A stretch of 64,000 nucleotides of DNA from an uncultured delta proteobacterium. Its GTDB lineage: Bacteria > Myxococcota_A > UBA9160 > JAFDET01. The number at the start of each line of letters is the position of its first letter. Within the stretch, counting starts at the first letter, position 1. The position numbers were made by a program, and so were the translations under genes. The notes under the pieces were generated by a model. It was not told the origin of the DNA, ran no database searches, and saw only the letters and a list, made by a program, of their open reading frames with translations. Positions 21,379-29,216 of this stretch are shown piece after piece. The stretch covers positions 131,878-195,877 of the forward strand of contig CAMYLJ010000017.1 in the NCBI GenBank assembly GCA_947259215.1, read 5' to 3'.

Positions 21379-22785
21379 TCACCGATCCCACCTCGCGGGG
21401 CGGTAGTTCAACTGGTTAGAGCACCGGCCTGTCACGCCGGAAGTTGCGGGTTCGAGTCCCGTCCGCCCCGCCATAAGGCCCCGTCTCCGTTGAGGTTTTC
21501 GCGCCGGGTTTGGGCTCATGAGCACACCATGAGCACGCCCGCGCGGGCGGCGGGTCCGATCGCGGCGCTGATGCGCCCCGAAGGCCTCGACGAGCGCCGA
21601 GTCCGCAAGCTTCGCGTAGCGCTCCGTCGAGCGCGTGTCGCGGTGGCGGAGCATCCGGCGCACGAGCTCGAGTGGCATCCCGGACGAGTGCCAGCGGCTG
21701 GCGCTCGAATGCTTCGTGCCCTCGTACATGCGGACCTCCACGCCGAGCGAACGCGCGGCGCGGTTCCACTCCTCGCGCAGCGCGTTCGCGATCCAGCGCC
21801 GCTCCCGGTTCCGACTGGTCGGATTCGGGAAGAGCGCCGGGGACACGGCCCAGGGCGGTCCGCCGCGGCCTGCGGCGTCACGTCGTTCGTCGAGCCGCCA
21901 ACGCAGCCACTCGGCCAGCTCGTCGTCGATCGGGATCCAGGCCGCCTCGCCGGTCTTCGTGCCGCCGACGGGCGCGTTCGCGTTCGGGCCCTTCACCGCC
22001 CGGCGGATGCGGAGCCCGGGGACACCTTCGCGCTCTTCCAGGTCGCCGACGTCGAGCGCCCTGATCTCGCCCGGACGCACACCGTGGCACGCGGCCAGGA
22101 AGGCGCCCCGGCGCTCGAAGGGGATCCGGTCGAGGATGGCCTGCTGCGTCGCGCCCGAGAGGATCGTCGGTGCGTGGTCGGGGACCGGCATCGTCGGGAA
22201 GGCCGGCACGCGGTCGACCAGGTCGAGGCGGTAGAGCCACGCCACGAAGGCCCGGAAGTAGCCGAGGGTGTTCCGCACCGACTTCGGACTCAGGCCCCGC
22301 TCGCGGGAGAGCCAGCGCCGCCAGTCCGCGATCGCCTTGGCGTCGATCTCGTAGATCGACGCGCCCGACCACCAGGCGAAGGGCCCGTCGTCCCGGGCGC
22401 ACCGCCGCAGCTCGCGCAGGTGATTCGGGCTGATCTCGAGCCGCGAGGCGCGGTCTTCCTGCTCCGCCAGGTAGTCGGCCAGGTAGCGGTCGATGCGGTT
22501 CGCCTCGGAAGAGACGGGCGCGAACTCGTCGACGGCGGCCTGCAGGGCGACGCCCTTCGCGAGCTGCGCGTGGATCGCGGCGAGCACCGAGTCGGCCATC
22601 GAGCGAGTGCGCAGGAGCACCCCACGCGCCGAGTAGAGGTAGCGGGGTCGGACGTGCCGGCCGAGATCGATCTCCCAGCCGGGCCGGCCGTCACGGCGGC
22701 GCTGGACTTGCCCGAACTCGCGCGCCAGCTCCCAGCCCTCCCCGCTGAATGAGCGCAGCCTACCACGACGGGCGGACGGCCTCAT
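21379..22785 (-). CDS. Tyrosine recombinase (island integrase)
   Basis: The protein is 468 aa. An N-terminal arm-binding region (1-90) is followed by a core-binding SAM-like domain (95-195) and a catalytic domain. Catalytic residues are visible: Arg237 (GVRPGE), Lys277 (GTKTGE), His359 with Arg364 (KHSSASR), His381 (LRHRD) and nucleophile Tyr390 (STERYAKL). The HxxR box is the variant HSSASR. The coding frame runs through the whole tRNA-Asp in antisense and stops at 21379, so about 26 C-terminal residues are encoded by tRNA sequence. It probably catalysed integration at the tRNA 3-prime end. Confidence 0.9.
   Translation of the reverse strand: MRPSARRGRLRSFSGEGWELAREFGQVQRRRDGRPGWEIDLGRHVRPRYLYSARGVLLRTRSMADSVLAAIHAQLAKGVALQAAVDEFAPVSSEANRIDRYLADYLAEQEDRASRLEISPNHLRELRRCARDDGPFAWWSGASIYEIDAKAIADWRRWLSRERGLSPKSVRNTLGYFRAFVAWLYRLDLVDRVPAFPTMPVPDHAPTILSGATQQAILDRIPFERRGAFLAACHGVRPGEIRALDVGDLEEREGVPGLRIRRAVKGPNANAPVGGTKTGEAAWIPIDDELAEWLRWRLDERRDAAGRGGPPWAVSPALFPNPTSRNRERRWIANALREEWNRAARSLGVEVRMYEGTKHSSASRWHSSGMPLELVRRMLRHRDTRSTERYAKLADSALVEAFGAHQRRDRTRRPRGRAHGVLMSPNPARKPQRRRGLMAGRTGLEPATSGVTGRCSNQLNYRPARWDR
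21397..21473 (+). tRNA. tRNA-Asp(GTC), CCA encoded; integration site of the island
   Basis: The acceptor arms GGGGCGG and CCGCCCC pair fully, with discriminator G and CCA. The anticodon stem-loop CCGGCCTGTCACGCCGG gives anticodon GTC. The T-arm is GCGGGTTCGAGTCCCGT. An integrase is encoded immediately downstream on the opposite strand, and the last 26-30 bp of this gene recur four more times to the right, so this is the intact attB-side copy. Confidence 0.97.
21517..21536. repeat. Tandem arm-type repeat near the left att site
   Basis: CATGAGCAC occurs twice with an 11-bp period, 43 bp inside the left junction. The same pair is found at 28751-28770, near the other end of this segment. Tandem 9-mers one helical turn apart at both ends of an element are what arm-type integrase or excisionase sites look like. 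Confidence 0.55.
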
Positions 22786-23551
22786 GGCGGGAGATCCTCG
22801 GCAGGGTGGAAGCTAGTAGGGCAGGGCACGGCTCCTAGCCATCGCAATCGCCGTGCCGACCGAGCCGCCGGCGGAGGCTACGACGGAACGCGCACTTACG
22901 CGGTTGTCGGTGCCGATTCTGGCACGGCTGCGCGAGCCAACGTCCGCCAACCGCGTGCAAGGGCTCGGCCTCCGAAGGTCTCACGGGTTGCCGGCCGACC
23001 GCCTGAACGGCGAGTGCCCTTGGCACGGGCACGGCGCCTCCGCGGGCGGGTACTCGGCAGATGTCTGGCGCCTCGTCGGCGCAACCAATGCGCTGCCGCG
23101 GCTACCGCGACTGCACCAGAGTGGCGCGCCGTCCGCGCGAGGACGGAAGCGCCGTCGACAGCTTGAATGCAAGGAGTTGGTCAGGATCGGTTCTGCTCAA
23201 GTCAGGTGAGGGAGAGATGTCCCAAGGAAGTATGCGAAAGCAAGATAAGGGGTGGGCCACTTCTCCGGAGATGCGCGTGGTCGCTGCGGATTTCGTGGCC
23301 CATTCTGCTCTCGCGTGGGCCAGATTGGTCCACTTCACTGTAGGGGCTTGCGCCAGAACACCGTGCGCTCGAGGCCAGCGTCTTACGTCCGAGTTCCGCA
23401 GCTGTACGGACCGCGAAACGGTCGCGCTACCGACGGCCGCCGGCACGAATCGCGCGTCTTCTGTCATGGGGCAGTTTGGGTCTGGAGCACAGCTTGAGCA
23501 CATGCGCCTCTGAACGCTTTGTCCCGGATCCCCGCTGCAGGTCAGATCCCC
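22786..23551. other. 766 bp without a supportable gene
   Basis: Several open frames of 60-150 codons exist on both strands, but none has a good ribosome site, domain or consistent codon use. Base composition is lower in GC than the chromosome. It may contain the integrase promoter and decayed sequence. Confidence 0.5.
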
Positions 23552-24142
23552 CTACCGCGAGTTCATGGCGCTGAGGGGGCGCAGGAACATGTCGATGCGT
23601 CTTCTGGCCTCTTCCAGTCGCTCGCGCTTGCCCTGACGCACCAGGATCGAATGCTCCAAGCTGTAGTACGTGACGAAGGTCCTCGCCGTCATCTCCAGTT
23701 CCTCGCCTCGGAGCCCAAGTTCCGCGAACAGGTCGCGCAACAGGGCGAGTCGCTCCTTGTCCACTTGCCGGACGATCGGCGCAACCGCGGGCTCTTGGGC
23801 AGCCCATGCGCGGACCGCGACGTCGAAGCGGGCCAGATCCTGTTCAATGATTCCTTCCGCCAGGGCGAGCAACCGGGACTTCGGATCGTCGGAGGAGTGG
23901 CGAATGCGCTCGACGATCTCCGTCGTGTAGCGTCGCCTCCAGTACGCGGCCATGCTCCGAACGAACTCGTCTCGGCTGCCGAAGTGCGCGTAGAAGCTGC
24001 CGGTCGTCACACCGAGGTCGGCGCAGAGGTCACGAACACGGATCCGGGCCCCGCCCTGCCGTGAGAGGACCTCCAGGGCGGCCTCGAGCCACTGGTCCCG
24101 GGACCTCCGGGGCCGCGAACCAGTCCGTTTTCGGTCAGGCAT
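23552..24142 (-). CDS. TetR/AcrR family regulator
   Basis: The 196-aa protein has an N-terminal helix-turn-helix (WLEAALEVLSRQGGARIRVR, then DLCADLGVTTGSFYAHFGSR, about residues 20-60), the canonical TetR DNA-binding module. The C-terminal ligand domain is divergent. I chose the ATG at 24142, where the basic leader MPDRKRTGSRPRRSRDQW begins. It is divergent from the MBL hydrolase gene with 137 bp between them, so it probably controls that gene and itself. The C-terminal GKRERLEEARRRIDMFL helix is typical of the family. Confidence 0.85.
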   Translation of the reverse strand: MPDRKRTGSRPRRSRDQWLEAALEVLSRQGGARIRVRDLCADLGVTTGSFYAHFGSRDEFVRSMAAYWRRRYTTEIVERIRHSSDDPKSRLLALAEGIIEQDLARFDVAVRAWAAQEPAVAPIVRQVDKERLALLRDLFAELGLRGEELEMTARTFVTYYSLEHSILVRQGKRERLEEARRRIDMFLRPLSAMNSR

Positions 24143-24194
24143 GGAAGTGACTCTTGACAGGCTTCCTTCGCCACGTCTAGCATCTGTGGGAACA

Positions 24195-24206
24195 TAACAG
24201 AAGTTA
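24195..24206. promoter_or_regulatory. Candidate TetR operator
   Basis: TAAC-AGAA-GTTA, a perfect 4-bp-arm palindrome in an AT-rich pocket of the divergent intergenic region between the TetR and MBL genes. It is short, so this is only a candidate. Confidence 0.3.
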
Positions 24207-24279
24207 CTATTGTGCTTCAGCCTGGCCCGATCGGATCGGGTGCGAAGCTCTACAGCCTGCAAATGGGAGCGTGTACTCC

Positions 24280-25551
24280 ATGACACAGCGAAGGCTGAGG
24301 GCAGTTCTTGGACTGTTCTTTGCGGCGGGGCTCGCGGTGGGCGTCTACGTGTCGACCCTCGACGGGGCGGTCCTGCTCGCCGCAGCGCACGCCGCCGAAT
24401 CCGGGAAGGGCGAGCCGATGGTGTCGCCCGTCGAGGCGCGGGAGCGGGATTTCTACGCGCCAAATAGCGAGAACCTGGCTCCTGACGAGATGCGCGTCAT
24501 CGCCTGCGGTACGGGGATGCCAACACCGCGCCCTGCACAAGCGGCGGCGTGTTTTCTCGTAGAGCTTGGCAATGGCGAGAAGTTTCTCTTCGATGTGGGT
24601 GACGGCTCGGTAGAGCGCCTGTTCGGACTGCAGATCCCGACTGCTTTCCTGGACAAGGTGTTTCTGGGTCACCTGCATGGCGATCACTTCGGCGGCATTG
24701 GCGCGCTCTATGTCGCAGGAGGGATCGCGGGGCGTTTCACGCCGATCCGAATCTGGGGACCAAGCGGCTCGAGGCCTGAACTTGGCACGAAAGCCGCCAT
24801 CGAGGCGATGGAGAAGATGTATCTCTGGGACCTCGAAGGGCGCATCGGTCAGACCGATACGCGTGGTTTTGCCACAGTGGTCACCGAGTTCGATTACAAG
24901 AAGGTCCAAGTGGTCTATGAGGAGAACGGCGTAAAGATCACGGCGTTTCCTGCGATCCATGCAATCGATGGGTCGGTCAGCTACCGCCTGGACTGGAATG
25001 GGCTGTCTTTCGTCTACTCCAGCGATACCTACCCGAACAAGTGGTTCATCGAACAGGCACAGGATGCCGACCTCGTGGTGCACGAATGCTTCATCGCTGT
25101 TCCGGACCTCGTTGCTCGTTACCGTCTGACTCCCGAAGCAGCTCTTCAGGTCGGCACCCAGATCCATACCGCGCCGGAAGCCTTCGGCAAGATCATGAGC
25201 ACCGTCAAGCCGCGCATGGCGGTGGCCTACCATTTTTGGACCGGGATCGACTCGAGCCCCGGAGTTCTCGAGAGGGTTCGCAAGACCTATGACGGGCCGC
25301 TGAGCATGGCAAAGGACTACATGGTCTGGAATGTCACCAAAGACGACATTCGCGTGCGGATGGCAGCGTTCGAGCACGAGACCTGGAATCCGCCGGTGGC
25401 CTACCCCGCGAAGCCAGTGTCTGCCGAAGACCGGGTCGGGTATTCGCCTGAGATCGAGGCCGGTCGCTGGAACGTCGATGACGTAATCCGACCCATCTAC
25501 GAAGAAGCTGGCGAGGCGTTGGGAAGGAAGTTCGAGTATCCGAAAAACTAG
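24280..25551 (+). CDS. Exported MBL-fold metallo-hydrolase
   Basis: The 423-aa protein has an N-terminal hydrophobic helix (LRAVLGLFFAAGLAVGVYV), a signal or anchor. The MBL metal motif HLHGDH is at 131-136, with GTGMPTP and FLFDVGDGS before it and SSDTYPNKWF and HECF after it, as in RNase Z/arylsulfatase-like MBL enzymes. Database proteins of this look are, from memory, sometimes labelled GntH-like (guanitoxin cluster), but no other gnt gene is here and I would not transfer that role. ATG 24280 has GGGAGC upstream. It is divergent from TetR. A periplasmic esterase or lactonase-type hydrolase is the safest reading. Confidence 0.78.
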   Translation: MTQRRLRAVLGLFFAAGLAVGVYVSTLDGAVLLAAAHAAESGKGEPMVSPVEARERDFYAPNSENLAPDEMRVIACGTGMPTPRPAQAAACFLVELGNGEKFLFDVGDGSVERLFGLQIPTAFLDKVFLGHLHGDHFGGIGALYVAGGIAGRFTPIRIWGPSGSRPELGTKAAIEAMEKMYLWDLEGRIGQTDTRGFATVVTEFDYKKVQVVYEENGVKITAFPAIHAIDGSVSYRLDWNGLSFVYSSDTYPNKWFIEQAQDADLVVHECFIAVPDLVARYRLTPEAALQVGTQIHTAPEAFGKIMSTVKPRMAVAYHFWTGIDSSPGVLERVRKTYDGPLSMAKDYMVWNVTKDDIRVRMAAFEHETWNPPVAYPAKPVSAEDRVGYSPEIEAGRWNVDDVIRPIYEEAGEALGRKFEYPKN

Positions 25552-25768
25552 GGCGCCGACTCTCAATCACTGGGAGATGTATCGTGCTTCCCCGGTTTTC
25601 TTCGTTCAGCGCGCGGCTTCTACCGAGCCCGACCCAAGACTCTCGTCGGAAACCCCCGAGACAGTGGAGGGATCGGGGCTACCGGGCGTCAACCAGTCGG
25701 TCGTCGTCGCCACACGGCTCCAGATCCAATTCTGAGCGGGACGACGTCGTGGACCAGACCGACAAGCG

Positions 25769-25834
25769 AAACCCGGGGAGGTCCACGACCTCCGCCAGCC
25801 AGCGGCCGTCCTCTTCCCGCTCGATCTCCGCGCG
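25769..25834 (-). pseudogene. Fragment of a HicB-like antitoxin
   Basis: The minus strand reads RAEIEREEDGRWLAEVVDLP directly after an in-frame stop. This is the hallmark N-terminal strand pair of HicB-type antitoxins, but nothing matching the rest of the domain, or a HicA partner, follows. The remaining bases of 25552-26008 hold no gene that I can support. Confidence 0.4.
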
Positions 25835-26008
25835 CTAGCTGAGTGCCACGACCGGATCCCCGTACGTCGTATCGACGCTTGGCGGGGCAACCGCCGGAGA
25901 CCCTCCTGCGCTGCCTGCCATCTCCCGCGAAGTGCTTATCCCGTGCTTACAGCCCCGCGGAAGGCGGCCGAAACCTGCGCGGTTTCAGCTAGTTACCGGC
26001 CTGTTCCC

Positions 26009-26058
26009 CCTGAATGGGGTTCAGGAGGTCGCGCGTTCAAATCTCGCCGGCCCGACCA
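26009..26058 (+). repeat. 3-prime half of tRNA-Pro(GGG), att-like scar
   Basis: A perfect anticodon stem-loop, CCTGA-ATGGGGT-TCAGG, gives anticodon GGG. It continues into the T-arm GCGCGTTCAAATCTCGC and acceptor end CGGCCCG plus ACCA. No 5-prime half is present upstream, so it is not a functional tRNA. A near-copy lies at 27422-27465. Confidence 0.75.
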
Positions 26059-26089
26059 ATGATTCCAGGGGACCGTCGGCGGAGCCCCC

Positions 26090-27262
26090 TCACCACCCCT
26101 CGAGGAACCCGCCGTCGTACCAGTCCCAGAGCAGGTAGACGCCGACGCGCGTGTCGCGCTCCTCGGCGCGGGTGACGGGGAAGCGCGCCCCCACGTTGAG
26201 GCGCACGTGCTGGCGCCGGTTGAGGGGGATCTGCACCTGGGGTGCGAGGTCGAGCTTGAAGGTCGAGCCGCCCGCGAGCTCCCAGGCCGCGATCACCTCC
26301 AGCATCGGAGAGATGATGCGGCCGAAGGGGCGCAGAGTGAACGAGCCGCCGAGGGCCGCCCGCAGCTGGAGCTCGTCGGCGAGGTCGCGGTCCGTGGGCA
26401 ACTCGGCGAGGGCCTGCACCTGGAGGAAGGCGCCCCGGGGCAGGAGCTGGCCCCAGGCCAGGTAGGGCTCGAGGACGACGCTCCCCCGGCCGAGGCCGCG
26501 CTCGTCGTCGCCGGTGGGGAGCCAGGCCTCGAAACCCGCGCTCAGGATGCGGCCCCGCTCGAAGTCGTGGTGGAAGGCGTGCTTGGCGCCGATCGCCAGG
26601 TCGCCTCCGCCGCCGAGCCAGCTTCCGTCCGGCTCCTCCCGCGCGCGCAGCTCGTAGGCGAGCTCGAGCTGGCTGCGCGGCCCGATGCGCTTCTCGAAGA
26701 GGAACTCGCCGACGACGTCGCCGTCGCCCTCCGCGTTGGCGACGGTGGTGAAGACCGCCTCGTCCTCGGGGAAGGCCTTCTCGGTGAATAGCGGGCGCGG
26801 CAGGTTGAGCTCTCCGCGGGGCCAGTCGGAGTCGCGGCAGAAGCGGCGCACGTGGGCCAGGACCACTTCGAGGTCCTCCCGCGAGAGCGACGCGCCGAAG
26901 CCGGGCATGAGGGGGCTGAAGCCCCGGGCGGACCCGCCCTCGTGGACCACGGCGAGCCAGTCCGCGTCTGGCTCGCGGTTGGCGAAGGCGCAGTCGCCTA
27001 GATCTCTGGGCTTCGGGTCGAGGCCGGCGGCCGCCGGCCCGTCGCCCGACCCGCCGGCGCCGTGGCAGGCGGCGCAGTGGGCCGCGAAGAGCGCCGCGCC
27101 ATGGGGCTCGGCGGCCGCGCCTGGCGCCGCGAGAAGCGCCCATGGGAGCGCGAGGGCGAGCGCAGCGCACTGCACCGCCCGGCCCGCCCCGCAGAGCCGC
27201 TCCAGGAGCCCGTCGAGCAGCTCGGTCTGGGCCGGGTCGGTCTTCTCGCGCGCCTCGTCCAC
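26090..27262 (-). CDS. Cytochrome c fused to an outer-membrane beta-barrel-like domain
   Basis: The protein is up to 390 aa. One c-type heme site, CAACH (Cys63, Cys66, His67), is followed by the likely Met ligand in SPLMPGFGASLSREDLEVVL. From about residue 150 to the end the sequence alternates strands and turns with many aromatic strand ends and a terminal WDWYDGGFLEGW. This resembles outer-membrane barrels of the phenol-degradation MetA type. The signal helix (CAALALALPWALLAAPGAAA) begins at residue 32, so a GTG at 27175 is a likely true start. It sits alone between two tRNA-Pro halves. Electron transfer at the outer membrane is an inference. Confidence 0.65.
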   Translation of the reverse strand: MDEAREKTDPAQTELLDGLLERLCGAGRAVQCAALALALPWALLAAPGAAAEPHGAALFAAHCAACHGAGGSGDGPAAAGLDPKPRDLGDCAFANREPDADWLAVVHEGGSARGFSPLMPGFGASLSREDLEVVLAHVRRFCRDSDWPRGELNLPRPLFTEKAFPEDEAVFTTVANAEGDGDVVGEFLFEKRIGPRSQLELAYELRAREEPDGSWLGGGGDLAIGAKHAFHHDFERGRILSAGFEAWLPTGDDERGLGRGSVVLEPYLAWGQLLPRGAFLQVQALAELPTDRDLADELQLRAALGGSFTLRPFGRIISPMLEVIAAWELAGGSTFKLDLAPQVQIPLNRRQHVRLNVGARFPVTRAEERDTRVGVYLLWDWYDGGFLEGW

Positions 27263-27421
27263 CTCGAAGAAGCTACCGCGACCGGCGGCCAGAAACCGGG
27301 GCCGGCGGCCCGAAGGCGGCGGCCACGCGAGCTCGAACCGGCTACTTACGATGTGCTTATCAACGCCGGCTTCGAGACCGATTCCGGCATGATGCCAATA
27401 GGTTGGAAGCCGATCAGCTCT

Positions 27422-27465
27422 TGGGGTTCAGGAGGTCGCGAGTTCAAATCTCGCCGGCTCGACCA
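27422..27465 (+). repeat. Second tRNA-Pro 3-prime end, att-like scar
   Basis: It matches 26015-26058 at all but two of 44 bases: anticodon loop remnant TTGGGGT, TCAGG, T-arm GCGAGTTCAAATCTCGC and ACCA. The two copies are in direct orientation, 1407 bp apart, and flank a single gene. Confidence 0.72.
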
Positions 27466-27502
27466 GCTTCTTCCCCGAAAGCCTTTTCATTCCCGACGGG
27501 TT

Positions 27503-27519
27503 GCACTGCGACGCAGTGC
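27503..27519. promoter_or_regulatory. Perfect inverted repeat upstream of the lipase gene
   Basis: GCACTGC-GAC-GCAGTGC, 7-bp arms with a 3-bp centre, 26 bp before the GTG that I use as the start. It could be an operator or a small stem-loop in the leader. Confidence 0.35.
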
Positions 27520-27545
27520 GCTCCGACACCCTATCCCGGGCCGCG

Positions 27546-28685
27546 GTGCCGCCCACTCGTGTCTACCTCTCGCCCGGCTTCTTCGCCTTCGAACGTTTGG
27601 CCGGGGTGGAGTACCTCCGGCACCTGGTGGCCGCCCTCGAGAAGCGCTTCGGCCAGCGTGGACGAGAGCTTCGGGTTCGCGTGGCCGAGGTGCATCCCTC
27701 GGCCTCGATCCGTCGGCGTGCTGCTCGTCTGGCCGAGCTCGTGGCCGAGACGGCGGGCCCGGACGACGGCTCGATCCATCTGCTGGGACATTCGATCGGA
27801 GGGCTCGACACCCGCCTGGTGGCCTCACCCGGCGCACGGCTGCGCGATGGTGGTGGCCCGGCGATGGACTGGCTCGAGCGGCTCTGCTCGGTCACGACCG
27901 TGAACACGCCGCACTACGGCACGCCCCTGGCGGTCTTCTTCGCGACCGCGAAGGGGCAGCGCGTCCTCTACGCCGTCAGCGCCGTCACGGTCGCCGCGCT
28001 TCGCCTGGGCGCGCCGCCGCTGGCCGCCACCTCGACGCTGCTGGCGACGCTGGCGCGCACCCGCGAGCGGGCCGGTCTCGAGTTCGAGGCGGGAAACCGG
28101 ATCAGCGACGCGGTTCTGCGCGTGCTCGACGAGACGTCCAGCCGGGAGCTTCGCAGCTGGCTGCTTCGGATCCGAGACGACCAGGGCGCCGTGCTCCAGC
28201 TCGCACCCGAGGCCATGGACCTGTTCCAGGCCGCCGTCCAGGATCGGCCGGACCTGCGCTACCAGTGCGTGGCCAGCTACGTACCCCCCGCCCGTGTCCG
28301 CGATTGGATCCGCTTCGGGCGCTCTCCCTGGGCGGCCGCCTCCGCCGGGATCTTCAGGACGCTCTCCCGGCTGACGGCGATGGAGGACCCGCGCTACCCC
28401 TGTTCGCCGGCCGACGGCGGCGACGAGCAGCTCCGCGCCATACTCGACGAGCTGCCACCCCAGGGCGCGAACGACGGCGTTGTGCCGCTTCGCTCGCAGC
28501 TCTGGGGGACGCCGGTGTGGGTGGGCCGGGGCGACCACCACGACGTCGTGGGGCACTTCCGAGGACGAGGCGGGCACCGAGACTGGCTGTGCAGCGGAGC
28601 CCGCTTCAACCGCCATCGCTTCGGGGAGATGATGGACCGGATCGTCGAGGGCATGCTCGAAGGCGAGGCGACTTCCCGCCCGTGA
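27546..28685 (+). CDS. Alpha/beta-hydrolase, lipase-like
   Basis: The protein is about 379 aa. The nucleophile elbow GHSIGG (Ser83) follows SIHLL. The VTTVNTPHYGTPL segment is typical of triacylglycerol lipases. The catalytic Asp is probably in GANDGVVPLRSQLWG and the His in GDHHDVVGHFRG. There is no signal peptide, so it would be cytoplasmic or exported by another route. The GTG at 27546 is preferred over a TTG at 27501 because the latter lies at the inverted repeat; neither has a clear ribosome site. It is a single gene between a tRNA-Pro scar and a tRNA-Asp scar. Confidence 0.75.
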   Translation: MPPTRVYLSPGFFAFERLAGVEYLRHLVAALEKRFGQRGRELRVRVAEVHPSASIRRRAARLAELVAETAGPDDGSIHLLGHSIGGLDTRLVASPGARLRDGGGPAMDWLERLCSVTTVNTPHYGTPLAVFFATAKGQRVLYAVSAVTVAALRLGAPPLAATSTLLATLARTRERAGLEFEAGNRISDAVLRVLDETSSRELRSWLLRIRDDQGAVLQLAPEAMDLFQAAVQDRPDLRYQCVASYVPPARVRDWIRFGRSPWAAASAGIFRTLSRLTAMEDPRYPCSPADGGDEQLRAILDELPPQGANDGVVPLRSQLWGTPVWVGRGDHHDVVGHFRGRGGHRDWLCSGARFNRHRFGEMMDRIVEGMLEGEATSRP

Positions 28686-28750
28686 GAATTCGGGTTCTGC
28701 GCGGGGTCCGATTTCCGTTGCCATTGCCTGAGCCAGGTGGTTCGCTGCCT

Positions 28751-28770
28751 CATGAGCACGCCATGAGCAC
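28751..28770. repeat. Tandem arm-type repeat near the right end of segment 1
   Basis: CATGAGCAC twice with an 11-bp period, the same pair as at 21517-21536. It lies about 55 bp before the tRNA-Asp scar. An inverted repeat (AACCCCT / AGGGGTT) lies between it and the scar. Confidence 0.55.
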
Positions 28771-28823
28771 AGGTCCGGGAGTCCAAACCCCTTCTATTCC
28801 GAGGGGTTGTCCTCCGGATCCCC

Positions 28824-28853
28824 GGGTTCGAGTCCCGTCCGCCCCGCCATAAG
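28824..28853 (+). repeat. tRNA-Asp 3-prime end, att scar 2
   Basis: Thirty bases identical to 21448-21477 of the intact tRNA-Asp and its flank, including CCGCCCCGCCATAAG. The upstream sequence is not tRNA, so only the 3-prime end is present. It closes segment 1 (integrase to lipase). Confidence 0.85.
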
Positions 28854-28965
28854 TAACCGGATTTGCTGAGCAATTCGCGTTCTGGCGGTCCTTGGTTCGG
28901 GGCTTTGGCTGCGTTTGGTTGTCGCGACCAGCGCCTGATCTCGGACCCCTGACGCCTGCACCCGT
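28851..28965 (+). repeat. Left-end repeat of segment 2
   Basis: This is homologous (roughly 80 percent by eye) to 33815-33925, with an identical core GCCTGATCTCGGACCCCTGA. Both copies start directly at a tRNA-Asp scar. No gene is present. Confidence 0.75.
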
Positions 28966-28994
28966 GCGACTCGCTGCACCGGGTTTGTCACCAC

Positions 28995-29040
28995 GCTTCG
29001 AACCTGGGGGTCGGGGGTTCGAATCCCTCCCGGCGTGCCA
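28995..29040 (+). repeat. 3-prime half of tRNA-Arg(TCG), scar
   Basis: Loop CTTCGAA (anticodon TCG), 3-prime anticodon stem CCTGG, then T-arm GGGGGTTCGAATCCCTC and end CGGCGTGCCA. The 5-prime half is missing. Related halves are at 32557, 33977 and 61124. The stretch 29041-29216 has nothing else that I can name. Confidence 0.7.
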
Positions 29041-29216
29041 TGCGATTTCAGGCGGCCACGCCTTCCGCTCCGCTGTCGAGATCAGGCCGGCTCTTCGCCG
29101 GGACCCACGTTCTGGGAGAGCGCGTTCACCTCGCGGATTCCGGGCACCACCTTCACGAGCCACGCGCCGAAGGCCAGCGCCACCACCCACGTAGGCAGCA
29201 GGAGGCCGGCTGCGAT

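Noticed and set aside
22853..23513. Several 60-150 codon ORFs between the integrase and TetR
   Set aside because: Overlapping on both strands, no ribosome sites, no family resemblance, mixed codon use.
24280..25551. Guanitoxin biosynthesis enzyme GntH
   Set aside because: Only one MBL gene with partial resemblance; no other genes of that pathway are nearby.
26009..27465. Functional tRNA-Pro genes
   Set aside because: Only 3-prime halves are present; no matching acceptor or D-arm upstream.
28995..29040. Functional tRNA-Arg gene
   Set aside because: The 5-prime half (acceptor and D-arm) is missing at all copies.
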